A stretch of DNA of 64,000 nucleotides from Spirochaeta cellobiosiphila DSM 17781 (GCF_000426705.1 NZ_AUFW01000012.1:124001-188000), one strand, 5' to 3'. Counted from the first letter of the stretch, positions 1-9,801 are shown. Notes: generated from the sequence alone by a model not told the origin. Program-made: numbers and translations.

Positions 1-1
1 C

Positions 2-1012
2 ATGATTGAGGTCATATCCTATGATTATCTAGCTGAAAGCTATACTTCAATGATTGATAATATAAAAACGGCCTTGGCGGTGGAAGCCTTTTGGTCTTTA
101 AATAGGTCCCTTATTTATAATAACCAAGAATACAGGATTTTTTCATTCCCACTTTCCCTAGTATTCCAAAACGAGGGTGAATATAAAATACTTCCAGATA
201 AATTACTTCTCGAATTCAGATCTTCAGAGAGAGAGATCATATATAAAGAATTACCTGTATATCAAAACTCTTTAAATGTTAGAAAAGTAGCATTGGATGA
301 GAAATATCCTGTTTATGGAGATTATCTATCAATTGAAACAAAGGATTATCCCCAAAAATTAAAGAATGATACTAAGACTGAATTTTATATAAAGTTGGCA
401 ACAGATGGTTTGTTTACCTTCGAAAGTCTTAGACCTTATATTTCCTTACCTAAATTTTTAGAGGAAGAAGTCTTACGTCAAAAAATAGTATGGAATGATG
501 ATCATGCTGAAAGGGTTCTAAATTTTAAATATGCGGGACGGGCTGAGTCCTACATAGGATATAATGTTAGTGATCTGATTATTCCTTTTCAGAAAAAAGA
601 TGGAACTATTGATACTTATGAACTTGGCTTCGCTCCTATTGATGGCAATGTGAATTATATAGCCTTTATCTCTTTCATAGGTGTAATTGCTTTTCTTTTC
701 ATTGGAGGAATATTTTTCTTCTATCTGTATCTTAAGAAGATTACAAAGAAGAAAAAGATCCAACTTCCAAAAGATGAAATGAATACAGCTCAACTACTCC
801 TATTTAGTCAAGAATATGAACTCACCAAACGTGAGCAGGATATTCTGAATGTTTTAATTGATGGTAAGTCTACTAAGGAAATTGCACAGGATTTGTATAT
901 TTCTCCAGAGACAGCAAAAAAACATATTAAGAACATAATGAAGAAGACTAATACTAAATCACGCTTAGAAATATTTGTACTTGTATCCCATTATATTAAG
1001 AAAAAAAGCTAA
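2..1012 (+). CDS. Membrane-anchored LuxR-type HTH regulator (5' end may lie outside window)
   Basis: Reads as 336 residues from an ATG at the second base, so the true start may be upstream of the window. Residues 1-215 have no recognisable family and probably lie outside the membrane. One transmembrane helix (about 220-242, FIGVIAFLFIGGIFFFYLYL) is followed by a lysine-rich stop-transfer stretch. The C-terminus (about 275-336) is a GerE/LuxR DNA-binding domain: LTKREQDILNVLIDGKSTKE, then IAQDLYISPETAKKHIKNIM. The topology resembles a one-component sensor whose DNA-binding domain stays tethered to the inner membrane. It may control the downstream membrane protein and LipL32-like genes, but a terminator at 1024-1048 separates them. 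The HTH call is firm; the ligand is unknown. Confidence 0.8.
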   Translation: MIEVISYDYLAESYTSMIDNIKTALAVEAFWSLNRSLIYNNQEYRIFSFPLSLVFQNEGEYKILPDKLLLEFRSSEREIIYKELPVYQNSLNVRKVALDEKYPVYGDYLSIETKDYPQKLKNDTKTEFYIKLATDGLFTFESLRPYISLPKFLEEEVLRQKIVWNDDHAERVLNFKYAGRAESYIGYNVSDLIIPFQKKDGTIDTYELGFAPIDGNVNYIAFISFIGVIAFLFIGGIFFFYLYLKKITKKKKIQLPKDEMNTAQLLLFSQEYELTKREQDILNVLIDGKSTKEIAQDLYISPETAKKHIKNIMKKTNTKSRLEIFVLVSHYIKKKS

Positions 1013-1059
1013 TTACCCCCTAAATACCCCCCAGGGGGGTATGTTTTTACCCCCTAAAT
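1013..1059. repeat. 13-bp direct repeat flanking a terminator hairpin
   Basis: TTACCCCCTAAAT occurs at 1013-1025 and again at 1047-1059, bracketing the terminator hairpin. The C-runs of the repeats can also compete with the hairpin's C-run for its G-run. Confidence 0.6.
1024..1048 (+). terminator. Rho-independent terminator after LuxR-type gene
   Basis: ATACCCCC pairs with GGGGGTAT across a 3-nt loop and is followed by GTTTTT. It starts 12 bases past the stop codon of the LuxR-type gene. Confidence 0.75.
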
Positions 1060-1121
1060 GTCATTTTTTAATTGCTCATATACCGGTAGCTTTATGTCAT
1101 ATCATAAAGGAGGTTAGTCAG

Positions 1122-1565
1122 ATGGGACTAATTGGTGGAATAGTTTTAATAGTATTGGGAGGTTTATGCCTTCCTAGTTTGGTGGCTCAGAAAAGCCCAA
1201 AAGCAAAGGAGTTTTTAGATAAGATTACTCCATTTCAAGGAACTCTGGGACTTGTTGTTTTCGTATGGGGATTATGGGGCATTATATCTTCCATTCTTTC
1301 TTTAGGAATTATAGGCACTTGGCCAGTGCAATGGGTGAGTTCTCTAGTTGCAAACATTATTAATTTTGCAGGTGGTCTAATATTGGGCTTTGGAATGATT
1401 CAAAAGCTTATGTTGTCTAAACTTCCAGAAGAAGCTCAAGCAAAAGCTGTAATCTTAAGAGACAAACTTGTTGGCTTTCAAACAAAAATTGGAATCGTGG
1501 CTTTAATCTTTGGTGTTTGGGTAATTCTATATAGTGTGTTACTTCGAGGAATAATCCAATTATAA
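1122..1565 (+). CDS. Small membrane protein, function unknown
   Basis: 147 residues from the ATG at 1122, chosen because AAAGGAGG lies at 1107-1113; the longer in-frame reading starting at 975 would run through the upstream terminator. Four hydrophobic helices are visible: about residues 2-20, 38-62, 70-95 and 122-143, separated by short charged loops (KSPKAKEFLDK; KLPEEAQAKAVILRDKLVG). The two halves look alike (a K/E-rich amphipathic stretch, then FQG/FQT and a hydrophobic helix), suggesting an internal duplication. It precedes the LipL32-like gene by 27 bases and is probably cotranscribed with it. No family is recognised. Confidence 0.75.
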   Translation: MGLIGGIVLIVLGGLCLPSLVAQKSPKAKEFLDKITPFQGTLGLVVFVWGLWGIISSILSLGIIGTWPVQWVSSLVANIINFAGGLILGFGMIQKLMLSKLPEEAQAKAVILRDKLVGFQTKIGIVALIFGVWVILYSVLLRGIIQL

Positions 1566-1592
1566 AAACATCGGAATAAAGGAATAGATAAA

Positions 1593-2276
1593 ATGAGAAA
1601 TAAAATTGTAATTAGTATATTAACGATCACAACTTTTTTGGCAGTTGGTTGTTCAACAAGTGGATTAACTAGTTCTATTACGAAAGGAGTTGGTCCCTTA
1701 ACTGTACATGCTCCCTATGCTAATATGACCAACTTTTATGGGTATGTTGCTTCTGATGTGAAAGCGGATGGAGAATATAAAGGTAAGGACTCTTACTATC
1801 TTTATTTTTGGGTACCTGCCGTAATAGATGAGGTTGGTGTTGCTATGTATTCCCCTGCTGATCAAGTTCCTAGTGAAGGAGATTATAAATCAGCTATATT
1901 TGATAGTGCGTATGAAAAAGATTCTGAAGCCTTCTTTGATACTTTTATTGCTTTAGAAAAAATGGATATTTTTGATCCAGAAAAAATTAAAGATGGAGGA
2001 TCTGTTGTCTCCGAACTAGCTACAAACGATGACTCTGGTGAAATGCCAAAGAATCCTGCTGGTCAAAGTTACAATTCTTTACTTCGACATAAGTCAGATG
2101 CTGGTAGTCCGTTAAAGGCATTAACTAGAGGAGTATATCGCATAGCGTTTACTTCTTTCAGAGGTGATATAGAAGGTTCGTTTACTGCTCAAGTAGGAAC
2201 TAATATTCCTGGAGTTGTTATCGCTTCCTCTTTGGAAGAATTACACAAAGCTGTTAATGGAACAGAATCTGAATAG
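1593..2276 (+). CDS. LipL32-like surface lipoprotein
   Basis: 227 residues with a lipoprotein signal peptide; the lipobox LAVGC puts the acylated Cys at residue 20. The mature part resembles Leptospira LipL32 as I recall it: NFYGYV, then YYLYFWVPAVIDEVGVAMYSP (LipL32 [21 protein letters not shown]), FFDTFIALEKM (LipL32 WFDTWIRVERM), YNSLLR, and GVYRIAFTSF...GSFTAQVG near the C-terminus. The Asp-Thr pair, a shortened acidic loop (NDDSG) and the YNSL tyrosine match positions that bind calcium in LipL32, although the long Asp run is reduced. Predicted location is the outer membrane. A GC-rich terminator follows at 2307. The family assignment comes from remembered motifs, without a search. Confidence 0.85.
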   Translation: MRNKIVISILTITTFLAVGCSTSGLTSSITKGVGPLTVHAPYANMTNFYGYVASDVKADGEYKGKDSYYLYFWVPAVIDEVGVAMYSPADQVPSEGDYKSAIFDSAYEKDSEAFFDTFIALEKMDIFDPEKIKDGGSVVSELATNDDSGEMPKNPAGQSYNSLLRHKSDAGSPLKALTRGVYRIAFTSFRGDIEGSFTAQVGTNIPGVVIASSLEELHKAVNGTESE

Positions 2277-2306
2277 AAAAAAAACAATCTTATAGTTACA
2301 ATTACC

Positions 2307-2328
2307 GGGGGCCTAGGGCCCCCTTTTT
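2307..2328 (+). terminator. Rho-independent terminator after LipL32-like gene
   Basis: GGGGGCC / GGCCCCC stem with a TAG loop followed by TTTTT. It separates the lipoprotein gene from the helicase 14 bases downstream. Confidence 0.9.
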
Positions 2329-2341
2329 ATTTGGAGGCTTT

Positions 2342-4750
2342 ATGGTGGGATACAAAGAATTATTTCCAATCACTTTTCGCAAGTATCAAGAAGATATGAT
2401 TGAAACATTTGAAAAGCAACTTTCTCTTGGTGATAAAATATTTCACTATGTTGCACCACCTGGTTCTGGTAAAACTTTAATTGGGCTGGAACTGTTTAGA
2501 CGTTTGGGCCTAAAAGCCGTTGTTTTTAGTCCAAATTTGGCTATACAAGCCCAGTGGATTAATAAACTGAATGAATTATCAGAATTTTTAGTCGCTTCAG
2601 ATATTGGTGAGGATTGTGATCTTTTATCCTTAACTTATCAAAGTATTAGTGTGAAAAATAGTAAGGGGGAATTGCATCCAAATTCCATTGAACTCATAAA
2701 GAGTTTAGACAATAGGAAGGTCATCATATTGGATGAGTGTCATCATTTAACGGCTCATTGGGCTAAAGTTATTGAGGATCTGTTAAAGAAGGATGTCTTT
2801 TTAATCGGTTTAACAGCAACACCCCCCTTTGATAAAGGGTTGAAGGATATTGATCAATACTCACGATTATTAGAGGAGGTTGATTATGAAATCCTTCTTC
2901 CTCCCGTTGTTAAAGAAGGGTATCTTGCTCCCTATCAGGATCTGGTTTATGTTGTAGAGCCTACCGATCATGAGGTTGAATTATTGCGTCGGCTTAGTAA
3001 AGAGCTCGATGATTTGTTATGTGTTTTACGAAATTTAGAGGATCTGACTCCTATCCAACTTTATATCTCAGATTATCTTGAAGATCCATTTGTAAAAGAC
3101 AAAAGTTTTACTTTTAGTGAGCTCTATAAATATGATCCCTTACTTACTTCTGGACTTGTTAAGTTTCTTATGGAAAGTCATTGTGAGCTTCCTTTCTCTG
3201 TTATTCCAAATACAGAATATGAAAGCCCTCTCACTCTGGAGGAATTAATAAAAGTTTTAGAGTTATATTGTCTACGCTATTTATATCCAAAGAAAGAGGG
3301 CAAAATCCATTACAAAAAGGTTAAAGATATTTTGAAAAATATCGGCTATTCATTAACACGTAATGGAATTCGACCGATAGATGGAGGCTTAAAGGATCTT
3401 CTCTCATTTAGCAAAAGTAAAACCATAGGCGCAAGAGAAGTGATACGCCAAGAACTTAGATGTCAAGGTGACTCCTTACGCGCATTAATACTTACAGACT
3501 TGGAAGTTAATAGCAAAAGTCTGGGGGACAAGGACTATAGAGAAGGGACTTCTGCTGTTGATGTTATGAAGCAATTGGTTACTGATCCTGAAACCGATGA
3601 AGCAGATCCTATAATGGTTACGGGCAAATCCTTATGGATCGATGATGATCTTTATGAGCGTATAAAAGAATGGGCTCTTGATTATGTAAATCAAAAAAAT
3701 CTTAATATACTTTTAGAAGCGGTAAGTTATGATGGTTTTGTAGAGATAGTAGGATCTGGCAGTGATTGGAACAGTAAAAACTATGTTGTTTTTGTTTCTA
3801 AACTTTTAGAAGATGGAGTAACCAAGTGTCTAATAAGTACTAAAAACTTATTAGGTGAAGGATGGGACTCGATTAGCCTAAATACTTTGGTGGATCTGAC
3901 TGTTGTGTCTAGCTTTGCCTATGTTAATCAGATTAGGGGTAGAACAATACGCTTAAACGAAAAATCACCTCTTAAGACAGCTAATAATTGGGATATTCTA
4001 ACAGTTCATGAGGATAACCTACAGGGTGGTTATGACTTAATGCGTCTTAGAAAGAAGTTCTCCCAATTCTATGGATTGAGTGAAGATGGTGTTGTTGAGA
4101 AAGGTCTTGGACATGTTCATCCCTTATTAGGAGCTGGATCTGTTTCAAGTGTTGTTAAACAACGTGATACTATTAATAAAGTTATGCTTAATCGTGCCAA
4201 TGATAGACTCGGTGCTTATAAACGATGGAAGGTCGGAGGCTCTTATCAAGATAAACAGACTTATGATTTTGAGATAATATTTGATGAAAAAATGTATTCC
4301 CGAAGAAAAGTATATCGATTAGTAAAACGAACAGCTAATGCTATATTGAGAGGAATGAAGTATGTATATCAATATGCAAATTATGGCAAATTCAAAATCG
4401 AATGGCGGGATACCAACATCCTTCGTGTTTACCTAGTGGCTCCATCAAGTGCGGACTTATTTGCCCAATCCCTACAGGATTTTTTCAGTCCCCTATATGA
4501 ACAACGATATTTTATGATTATTGAGGATCATGAAAGTGCATTGGGTCAAAAAACTGTATTTCCAGTCCCAACTTATTTTGGAGTGAATAAGGATAGAGCT
4601 AACTATTTTATGAGAAAGTGGAGAATGTTTTCTTGGAAATCTGTTTACACTGTATCAGCCTGGAGTGAGGAAGGAAGAGCTATCATCAACAAGTTTCACA
4701 GTAAGAAATCCATGTTGATGACAGCTTATAATAAAGAAATATGGTTATAA
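2342..4750 (+). CDS. Superfamily II DEAD/DEAH-type helicase
   Basis: 802 residues; GGAGG 5 bases before the ATG. SF2 motifs in order: a Q-like FRKYQEDMI (13-20), Walker A APPGSGKTL (GSGKT 41-45), motif II DECH (131-134), motif III TATPP (159-162), a helicase C-terminal lobe with LLGEGWDS and motif VI-like QIRGRTIRLN near 530. A 200-residue insert between the lobes and a 200-residue C-terminal region (ending near FHSKKSMLMTAY) are not recognised. The ssDNA/dsDNA translocase role is inferred from the motifs. It stands alone after a terminator, convergent with the acyl-CoA dehydrogenase gene, and has no evident nuclease or methylase partner. It could be an orphan defence or repair helicase. Confidence 0.85.
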   Translation: MVGYKELFPITFRKYQEDMIETFEKQLSLGDKIFHYVAPPGSGKTLIGLELFRRLGLKAVVFSPNLAIQAQWINKLNELSEFLVASDIGEDCDLLSLTYQSISVKNSKGELHPNSIELIKSLDNRKVIILDECHHLTAHWAKVIEDLLKKDVFLIGLTATPPFDKGLKDIDQYSRLLEEVDYEILLPPVVKEGYLAPYQDLVYVVEPTDHEVELLRRLSKELDDLLCVLRNLEDLTPIQLYISDYLEDPFVKDKSFTFSELYKYDPLLTSGLVKFLMESHCELPFSVIPNTEYESPLTLEELIKVLELYCLRYLYPKKEGKIHYKKVKDILKNIGYSLTRNGIRPIDGGLKDLLSFSKSKTIGAREVIRQELRCQGDSLRALILTDLEVNSKSLGDKDYREGTSAVDVMKQLVTDPETDEADPIMVTGKSLWIDDDLYERIKEWALDYVNQKNLNILLEAVSYDGFVEIVGSGSDWNSKNYVVFVSKLLEDGVTKCLISTKNLLGEGWDSISLNTLVDLTVVSSFAYVNQIRGRTIRLNEKSPLKTANNWDILTVHEDNLQGGYDLMRLRKKFSQFYGLSEDGVVEKGLGHVHPLLGAGSVSSVVKQRDTINKVMLNRANDRLGAYKRWKVGGSYQDKQTYDFEIIFDEKMYSRRKVYRLVKRTANAILRGMKYVYQYANYGKFKIEWRDTNILRVYLVAPSSADLFAQSLQDFFSPLYEQRYFMIIEDHESALGQKTVFPVPTYFGVNKDRANYFMRKWRMFSWKSVYTVSAWSEEGRAIINKFHSKKSMLMTAYNKEIWL

Positions 4751-4751
4751 T

Positions 4752-6254
4752 CTAGAAAGATTCCTGCCATTGTGAATGGGGTAGGTAATCTTCTAGACAG
4801 AATGCTTCAGAGGCTTCATGTATAGAATTTACCAATGAGGCAGCTTTTTCCCTGAAAACACTCAAGGCATTATTAATCAAATCTTTGTTGAAACCAGATT
4901 CTCCTAACTCAAGCGTTAGCTGAGCTGTAACTATGTAACCTAATAATTCTCCCAAATCAACTCGTTTACGTTGATTAAGGTTACTTGAGATATTAAAATT
5001 AATGTGCTTAGCAAACAAATCACTTGCCTTTGTTGTCAAAGGATGTGTCTTGATATAGTTAAGAAGGTTCATTTCTTTTATTCGTTCCATCCCTTTAACA
5101 AAAGAATCTGCTATCTGATTAAAAATTACATCATTTGAACCTTCAAAAATCATAAAAGGACGACTATCTGTTATTGATCTACCAGCTAAATGATCTTGTC
5201 TGTATCCCGCTGCCCCCACAAGGGTCAATAGAGACTGGCTAGCTTTTTGCATCATTTCACTTAGCATTGTTTTATGTACATTTGCAATGAGACCTTGCTT
5301 TTCTAAATCATTCTGGATCCCAGATATCTCTGCTGCATTTTTACTAAAGGCAGAAGCTGCTGTAAACCATGCTTGGAGTTCAGCTAATCTTCGTTGTACT
5401 TGATCGAATGCTGTTAATGGACGACCACCAATAAATCGTTCTTTAGTGTGAGCAATGGCTTCATCCATCATCCTTTTAATAAAACCAAGTGCCATTCCAG
5501 GGAATCTCATTCTGCTTCTATGTAGCAAATCTTGCATGAGTTTTATTCCCGTTGTTTTAGGTTCTAGCTTGTAATTGACAGGTACATGGATATCAACACG
5601 GTTTTTGGCATAAGGAATAAAATAAAGACCTAAGTTGTTGTAGTATTCTTCGGCTATTACCTGCTGGTTAGGATCTGAAGAGTCACAAAGGAAGAAATCA
5701 ATATCCCTATTTAAGGATAAGTCATCCTTTTGTTTTCTTGCTGTCATTAACCAATAATCCGCATGGCCGGATAATCCTGCCCAATGTTTTGTTCCTTGGA
5801 TGTGATAAGTATCCTCGACTTTTTTATAATTGGTCTGCATTCCTAATGCATCAGTTCCAAAATCGGGTTCTGTTATCATCAAACCACCCAACCTATTGTT
5901 GTTCATTAATTGGCTAAAGACCTTTCTTTTGACATCCTCTCTTCCATATTTTGCCAGTGGCTCTGAAAAGAGTGCTCCACTTATTCCTAACATTAAGGAT
6001 AATGGTAATGAATGATAGGAAGCTGTTTCCAGTATAGAAAGGATTTCTACTGGATCTGCTCCTCTTCCTCCAAATTCCGTAGGAATAGAGGCTGATAAGG
6101 GTTTTAGGTTTAATACTTCATTCAAAAGGAAAGGAGGTATCCCTCTTTGTAGATTTTGTTTTAAGGGATCTAGTCGAAGAGTAAACAGGTTTGTTAGTTT
6201 TTGTTCAAAGTCAGCTATAAATGACTTTCTATCTGATTTGTTTCTCATGTTCAT
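4752..6254 (-). CDS. Acyl-CoA dehydrogenase family protein
   Basis: 500 residues; ATG with an upstream GAGG. Shows the acyl-CoA dehydrogenase fold order: helical N-terminus with EFGGRGADP, a middle FAD-contact region (GGLMITEPDFGTDALGMQT, then GTKHWAGLSGHADYW) and a C-terminal helical domain with LVGAAGYRQDHLAGRSITD and FEGSNDVIFNQIADSF. The EGSNDV motif is the usual flavin-binding C-terminal signature. About 100 residues longer than the classical 380-residue enzymes, so it is probably an atypical member with an extra C-terminal helix. The substrate cannot be read from sequence. It ends one base from the convergent helicase stop. No electron-transfer flavoprotein genes are nearby. Confidence 0.85.
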   Translation of the reverse strand: MNMRNKSDRKSFIADFEQKLTNLFTLRLDPLKQNLQRGIPPFLLNEVLNLKPLSASIPTEFGGRGADPVEILSILETASYHSLPLSLMLGISGALFSEPLAKYGREDVKRKVFSQLMNNNRLGGLMITEPDFGTDALGMQTNYKKVEDTYHIQGTKHWAGLSGHADYWLMTARKQKDDLSLNRDIDFFLCDSSDPNQQVIAEEYYNNLGLYFIPYAKNRVDIHVPVNYKLEPKTTGIKLMQDLLHRSRMRFPGMALGFIKRMMDEAIAHTKERFIGGRPLTAFDQVQRRLAELQAWFTAASAFSKNAAEISGIQNDLEKQGLIANVHKTMLSEMMQKASQSLLTLVGAAGYRQDHLAGRSITDSRPFMIFEGSNDVIFNQIADSFVKGMERIKEMNLLNYIKTHPLTTKASDLFAKHINFNISSNLNQRKRVDLGELLGYIVTAQLTLELGESGFNKDLINNALSVFREKAASLVNSIHEASEAFCLEDYLPHSQWQESF

Positions 6255-6728
6255 AAGTTCCTCGCTTTATAATTCTGATAATAATAGTTAAGAAATACTT
6301 GAGCAAGGCGAAATAGGTAAATTGTCAAATATTTTGATCATTTTGTTCAATTATGTAAGTTTTAATTTACCGCAACTATCTCTAACGCTTTAGAGTTCAT
6401 TTGATAACTCGAAAGGAAGGGATGATACTTTTTATAGGTTTGGAATGCTAAAATGTCTTTGTACAGGACTTATGCTCATGGTTTAATGGAGGAAATAGCA
6501 GGTGAAGCTTATCCTCTTTCATTTGTACATCCTTGTTTCAGCATACGTATCTGGTAACTCTGGAAATCTTTTCATAGTTGGTTCTAATAAGAGAATTAGT
6601 AGAAGATATTAGTTTGACTTTACCCGAGATATACAAAAATGTTTCTAAGACAACATTAGCTTGATTTTTAATATTTTGATTAAGTTATCCAGGCTAATGC
6701 TGTTAGTTAGAACCAGTTGTTAATAATG
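6255..6728. other. 474-bp gap without a supportable gene
   Basis: Only short open frames are present on either strand, the longest about 34 codons from an ATG at 6453. There is no terminator-like hairpin with a T-run. It must hold the promoter of the acyl-CoA dehydrogenase gene (minus strand, near 6260-6350), but I could not assign boxes with confidence. Confidence 0.5.
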
Positions 6729-7463
6729 TTAAACACGAATTTCTTTGAGGTTTGAATCCATATCTTCTTTGATTTTTATAGAAAGGTCTTTTACTCTGAG
6801 TTGACCTACAGTTTCTGCACTTATAGGGGGGAGAACGCGTATATTGATCCTTTGTTTGTGATTCATCATTAAACCTTTTTTAGGTATAGCTTGATACGCG
6901 CCATCCAGAACAATGGGTTGGACCCCCACTCTGTATTTCTTGGCGATAAGGAAAGCCCCATCTTTGAATCTATGGATATCCCCATCAGGGCTCCTTGTCC
7001 CTTCTGGAAATAAAATTATAGAGGAGCCTCTTTGTAAATGCTTACCGGCTTCTTTGATAAGGTTTAAATGACTTTTAGGGTCTTTACGACGTAGTTTTAT
7101 GTAACCATTAAGAGACATATTCCAGCCAATGAAGGGAATATTGAAGAGACTGTCTTTTGATACCCATTTAAAGTGAGTAAATAGGTTGTACAACAATATG
7201 ATATCTAAAAGGGATTGATGGTTGGAAACAAATACAAAAGGTTTATCCTTCTCTATTAATTCTTTCCCTTCCCAGTGTAGATCCCATAGAGGGTTAATCC
7301 ATACATATGAACTAGCCCAAAAACAACTAAAACTATGGAGAATTCTTCTGTTTCGATCAAAAGGCAGGGTGACTAAAAATATTAAAAGTGCAATTGGAAA
7401 AAAAATAATGGATGTAATGGCTACAAATAACCAAACAAAAATAGATAATATCCCATAAAACAC
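6729..7463 (-). CDS. plsC: 1-acyl-sn-glycerol-3-phosphate acyltransferase
   Basis: 244 residues. Starts at a GTG with AAGGAG in the right position. An N-terminal hydrophobic hairpin (about 3-36) anchors it to the inner membrane. The PlsC acyltransferase motifs are clear: NHQSLLDI (HX4D, catalytic His and Asp, near residue 80), GWNMSLNGYIKLRRKD, FPEGTRSPDGDIHRFKDGAF (acyl-acceptor binding) and a VQPIVLDG block. It makes phosphatidic acid from lysophosphatidate in phospholipid synthesis. Divergent from the chemoreceptor-like gene at 7570. Confidence 0.93.
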   Translation of the reverse strand: MFYGILSIFVWLFVAITSIIFFPIALLIFLVTLPFDRNRRILHSFSCFWASSYVWINPLWDLHWEGKELIEKDKPFVFVSNHQSLLDIILLYNLFTHFKWVSKDSLFNIPFIGWNMSLNGYIKLRRKDPKSHLNLIKEAGKHLQRGSSIILFPEGTRSPDGDIHRFKDGAFLIAKKYRVGVQPIVLDGAYQAIPKKGLMMNHKQRINIRVLPPISAETVGQLRVKDLSIKIKEDMDSNLKEIRV

Positions 7464-7519
7464 GGGGAACTCCTTGAATAGATCCGAATGTTTTCCCGAT
7501 TATAGAAGAGAATAGTTAT

Positions 7520-7547
7520 TTGACAAAGTGTTTTACTATTTTAAAAT
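7520..7547 (+). promoter_or_regulatory. Sigma-70-type promoter of the 7TMR-DISM/MCP gene
   Basis: TTGACA (7520-7525), 16-bp spacer, TAAAAT (7542-7547). AGGAG follows before the ATG at 7570. Confidence 0.65.
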
Positions 7548-7569
7548 GGAAAAATAGGAGAAATAATTA

Positions 7570-9801
7570 ATGAAAATAAAGTTTGTACTTATCATTGGAC
7601 TCATTTTTGCCCATTCATTGATGGCTCAAAATAATATAAGTAAGGGAACTGTAGATCTAAGAAACTGGGATGGTACCCCTATTAAGCTTGCTGGGGAATG
7701 GGAATTTTATTGGCAGCAGTTTCTTGAACCTTTTCAGAAAGGTTCCTCAAAGGAATTTTTAAATATTCCCGGACAATGGTCAGAATCCAACAATTCTAAT
7801 CATCCTAGTTCTGGATATGGTACCTATAAATTAAACTTAAATTTAGGTCAGAATCATGAAAACCTCGGTCTCTATATACCACGAATTAATACTGCCGCTA
7901 CATTATATATAAACGATCAACTACTTGGATCTATTGGTACTGTTGGAGAAAGCAAAGGGGAGGAAACCCCTTTGTTTAAAAGGATGATTTACCCTTTAGG
8001 GGCTCTTTCAGGGCAAGCGACAATAACCATTCAAGTTTCTAATTATCATCATCGTGAGGGGGGAATCCTTACTCAATTAGAAATAGGTAATTATGATGCT
8101 CTTCAGGAAGATTTTTTGACGTCATTAGTGAAAGATTTACTCATCACTGGAGCGTTGCTTGCCATATCTTTATATCATCTTGTTTTGTTCTACTATGAAC
8201 GAAAGGAACTCTCAATAATTTATTTCTTCTTATTTACTATGATAGCTAGTTTACGTGGACTTGTAACAGATTCTGTGGCCCTCCAGTATATCTCTTCTAT
8301 TCCTTGGTTTATTTTAATAAAGATTGAGTATTTGAGTTTGGCTCTGATGGCACCTGTATTGATTTCCTTTTTACGTAAAGTATTCCCCCTGGAAGTCAAC
8401 AAGTGGTTCGATCGGATTAGTATGGGGGAGGGGCTACTGTATAGTTTGATTATTGTAGTTACTCCAGCCACTATTTTTACAAGTTTAATGGTTGTACAAC
8501 AAATTATTTTGATTTTTGAAGTTCTGTTTGTTCTATTCGCTATTATTATGGCTTTTGTACGTAAACGAGAAGGAGCCTATATTGTCTTTATTGGTTTTGT
8601 ACTCCTCCTGTTAACTTTTATAAATGATATGCTTAATGCCATGCATCTCCTCTATACTCCTTCTTTATTACCTCTAGGAACTTTATTGTTCTTTTTCAGT
8701 CAAGCCACGCTACTAGCAAAGCGTTCCTCTATAGCAAAAATGCAAGCTCTGGATTTAAGTCGTGACATCGAGTCTTCAAACAAAAGACTGGAAGCTATGG
8801 TGCTAAAGATTAAATTAGCCTGTTCTCAATTATTCTCAGCAGGACAAGAGCTGAGGATGAGTATGGAACATGCTGAGTCTTCAACAAAAGATATTACAGA
8901 TCATATTGGTCAAGTAGGAAACGTTATTCATCAACAGCTTGAGAGTGTAACTCAGACAGCAGATGCTGTGCAAAATATGCAGAGTTCTCTGTCAGGACTG
9001 GAAGCTGGTATTAAATTACAGGATACTGAGATATCAAGTACTAACCAGGCTACACGTGCTCTTCTTGATGGTGTTGAAGCTTTAAAGAATCAGTTTTTAT
9101 CATTAGAAACAGCTTTTGATACGTTAAAAAATAATGCAGGGACAGGACGTGATCGTGTAAATCAGGTGTCTATATTGGTAAAAGATATGAGTACACGTTC
9201 AGAGAGTCTTATTGAAACCAATAGTCTTGTGGCTTCCATAGCAGAGCAAACTAACTTATTGGCAATGAATGCCGCAATTGAGGCCGCACATGCAGGAGAT
9301 ACAGGAAAAGGTTTTGCCGTTGTAGCTGATGAGATTAGGAGTTTAGCAGAACAAACGACCTTACAATCATTAGAAACAAAAAAGGAGTTAGAAACAATTT
9401 CCAAAGGGATTAATGATATCGTTATATCTACAGATGAGACAGAAAAGGCATTTAATGATATTACGGAAGCAACCGGAGAGGTTGGGCAAATTCTTAAATT
9501 ATTACTAGATACTCTGAATCAACAAGGTCGAAGAGGGGATGATATAGAAAAAGCTATAGCTTCTATAGAATCTATTAGTAAGAATGTCCGTTCAGGGTCT
9601 CTTGTTATAAGTGCTGGAACAACCCAAATAGATGGTGTCGTGGGAGAATTAAGCAAGATATCAGATCAAGTATCACATAGTATGGATCAAATTATTAGCT
9701 CTACAACTGGATTAGCTGATTCTATAAATAGAGTGCAACAAACGGAAATAAAGAATAGACAATCTATTGATACACTGGTGAAATTAACTAATGAAGGATG
9801 A
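7570..9801 (+). CDS. 7TMR-DISM receptor fused to a methyl-accepting chemotaxis signalling domain
   Basis: 743 residues. Signal peptide (1-19, cleavage after LMA), then a periplasmic 7TMR-DISM extracellular domain (about 22-180; typical opening [20 protein letters not shown], later YHHREGG). Seven hydrophobic helices span about 187-385, matching a 7TMR-DISM membrane module. The rest is a cytoplasmic coiled-coil chemoreceptor domain whose hairpin tip is at about 555-595: [19 protein letters not shown], then [18 protein letters not shown]. There is no HAMP domain. It should couple an extracellular ligand, possibly a carbohydrate, to the CheA/CheW array. The stop overlaps the nucleosidase start by 11 bases, so the two are likely cotranscribed. 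Confidence 0.9.
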   Translation: MKIKFVLIIGLIFAHSLMAQNNISKGTVDLRNWDGTPIKLAGEWEFYWQQFLEPFQKGSSKEFLNIPGQWSESNNSNHPSSGYGTYKLNLNLGQNHENLGLYIPRINTAATLYINDQLLGSIGTVGESKGEETPLFKRMIYPLGALSGQATITIQVSNYHHREGGILTQLEIGNYDALQEDFLTSLVKDLLITGALLAISLYHLVLFYYERKELSIIYFFLFTMIASLRGLVTDSVALQYISSIPWFILIKIEYLSLALMAPVLISFLRKVFPLEVNKWFDRISMGEGLLYSLIIVVTPATIFTSLMVVQQIILIFEVLFVLFAIIMAFVRKREGAYIVFIGFVLLLLTFINDMLNAMHLLYTPSLLPLGTLLFFFSQATLLAKRSSIAKMQALDLSRDIESSNKRLEAMVLKIKLACSQLFSAGQELRMSMEHAESSTKDITDHIGQVGNVIHQQLESVTQTADAVQNMQSSLSGLEAGIKLQDTEISSTNQATRALLDGVEALKNQFLSLETAFDTLKNNAGTGRDRVNQVSILVKDMSTRSESLIETNSLVASIAEQTNLLAMNAAIEAAHAGDTGKGFAVVADEIRSLAEQTTLQSLETKKELETISKGINDIVISTDETEKAFNDITEATGEVGQILKLLLDTLNQQGRRGDDIEKAIASIESISKNVRSGSLVISAGTTQIDGVVGELSKISDQVSHSMDQIISSTTGLADSINRVQQTEIKNRQSIDTLVKLTNEG

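Noticed and set aside
6414-6450. Nine-codon frame with a good ribosome site (AAGGAAGGG, then ATG)
   Set aside because: Too short, with no continuation and no resemblance to a known leader peptide.
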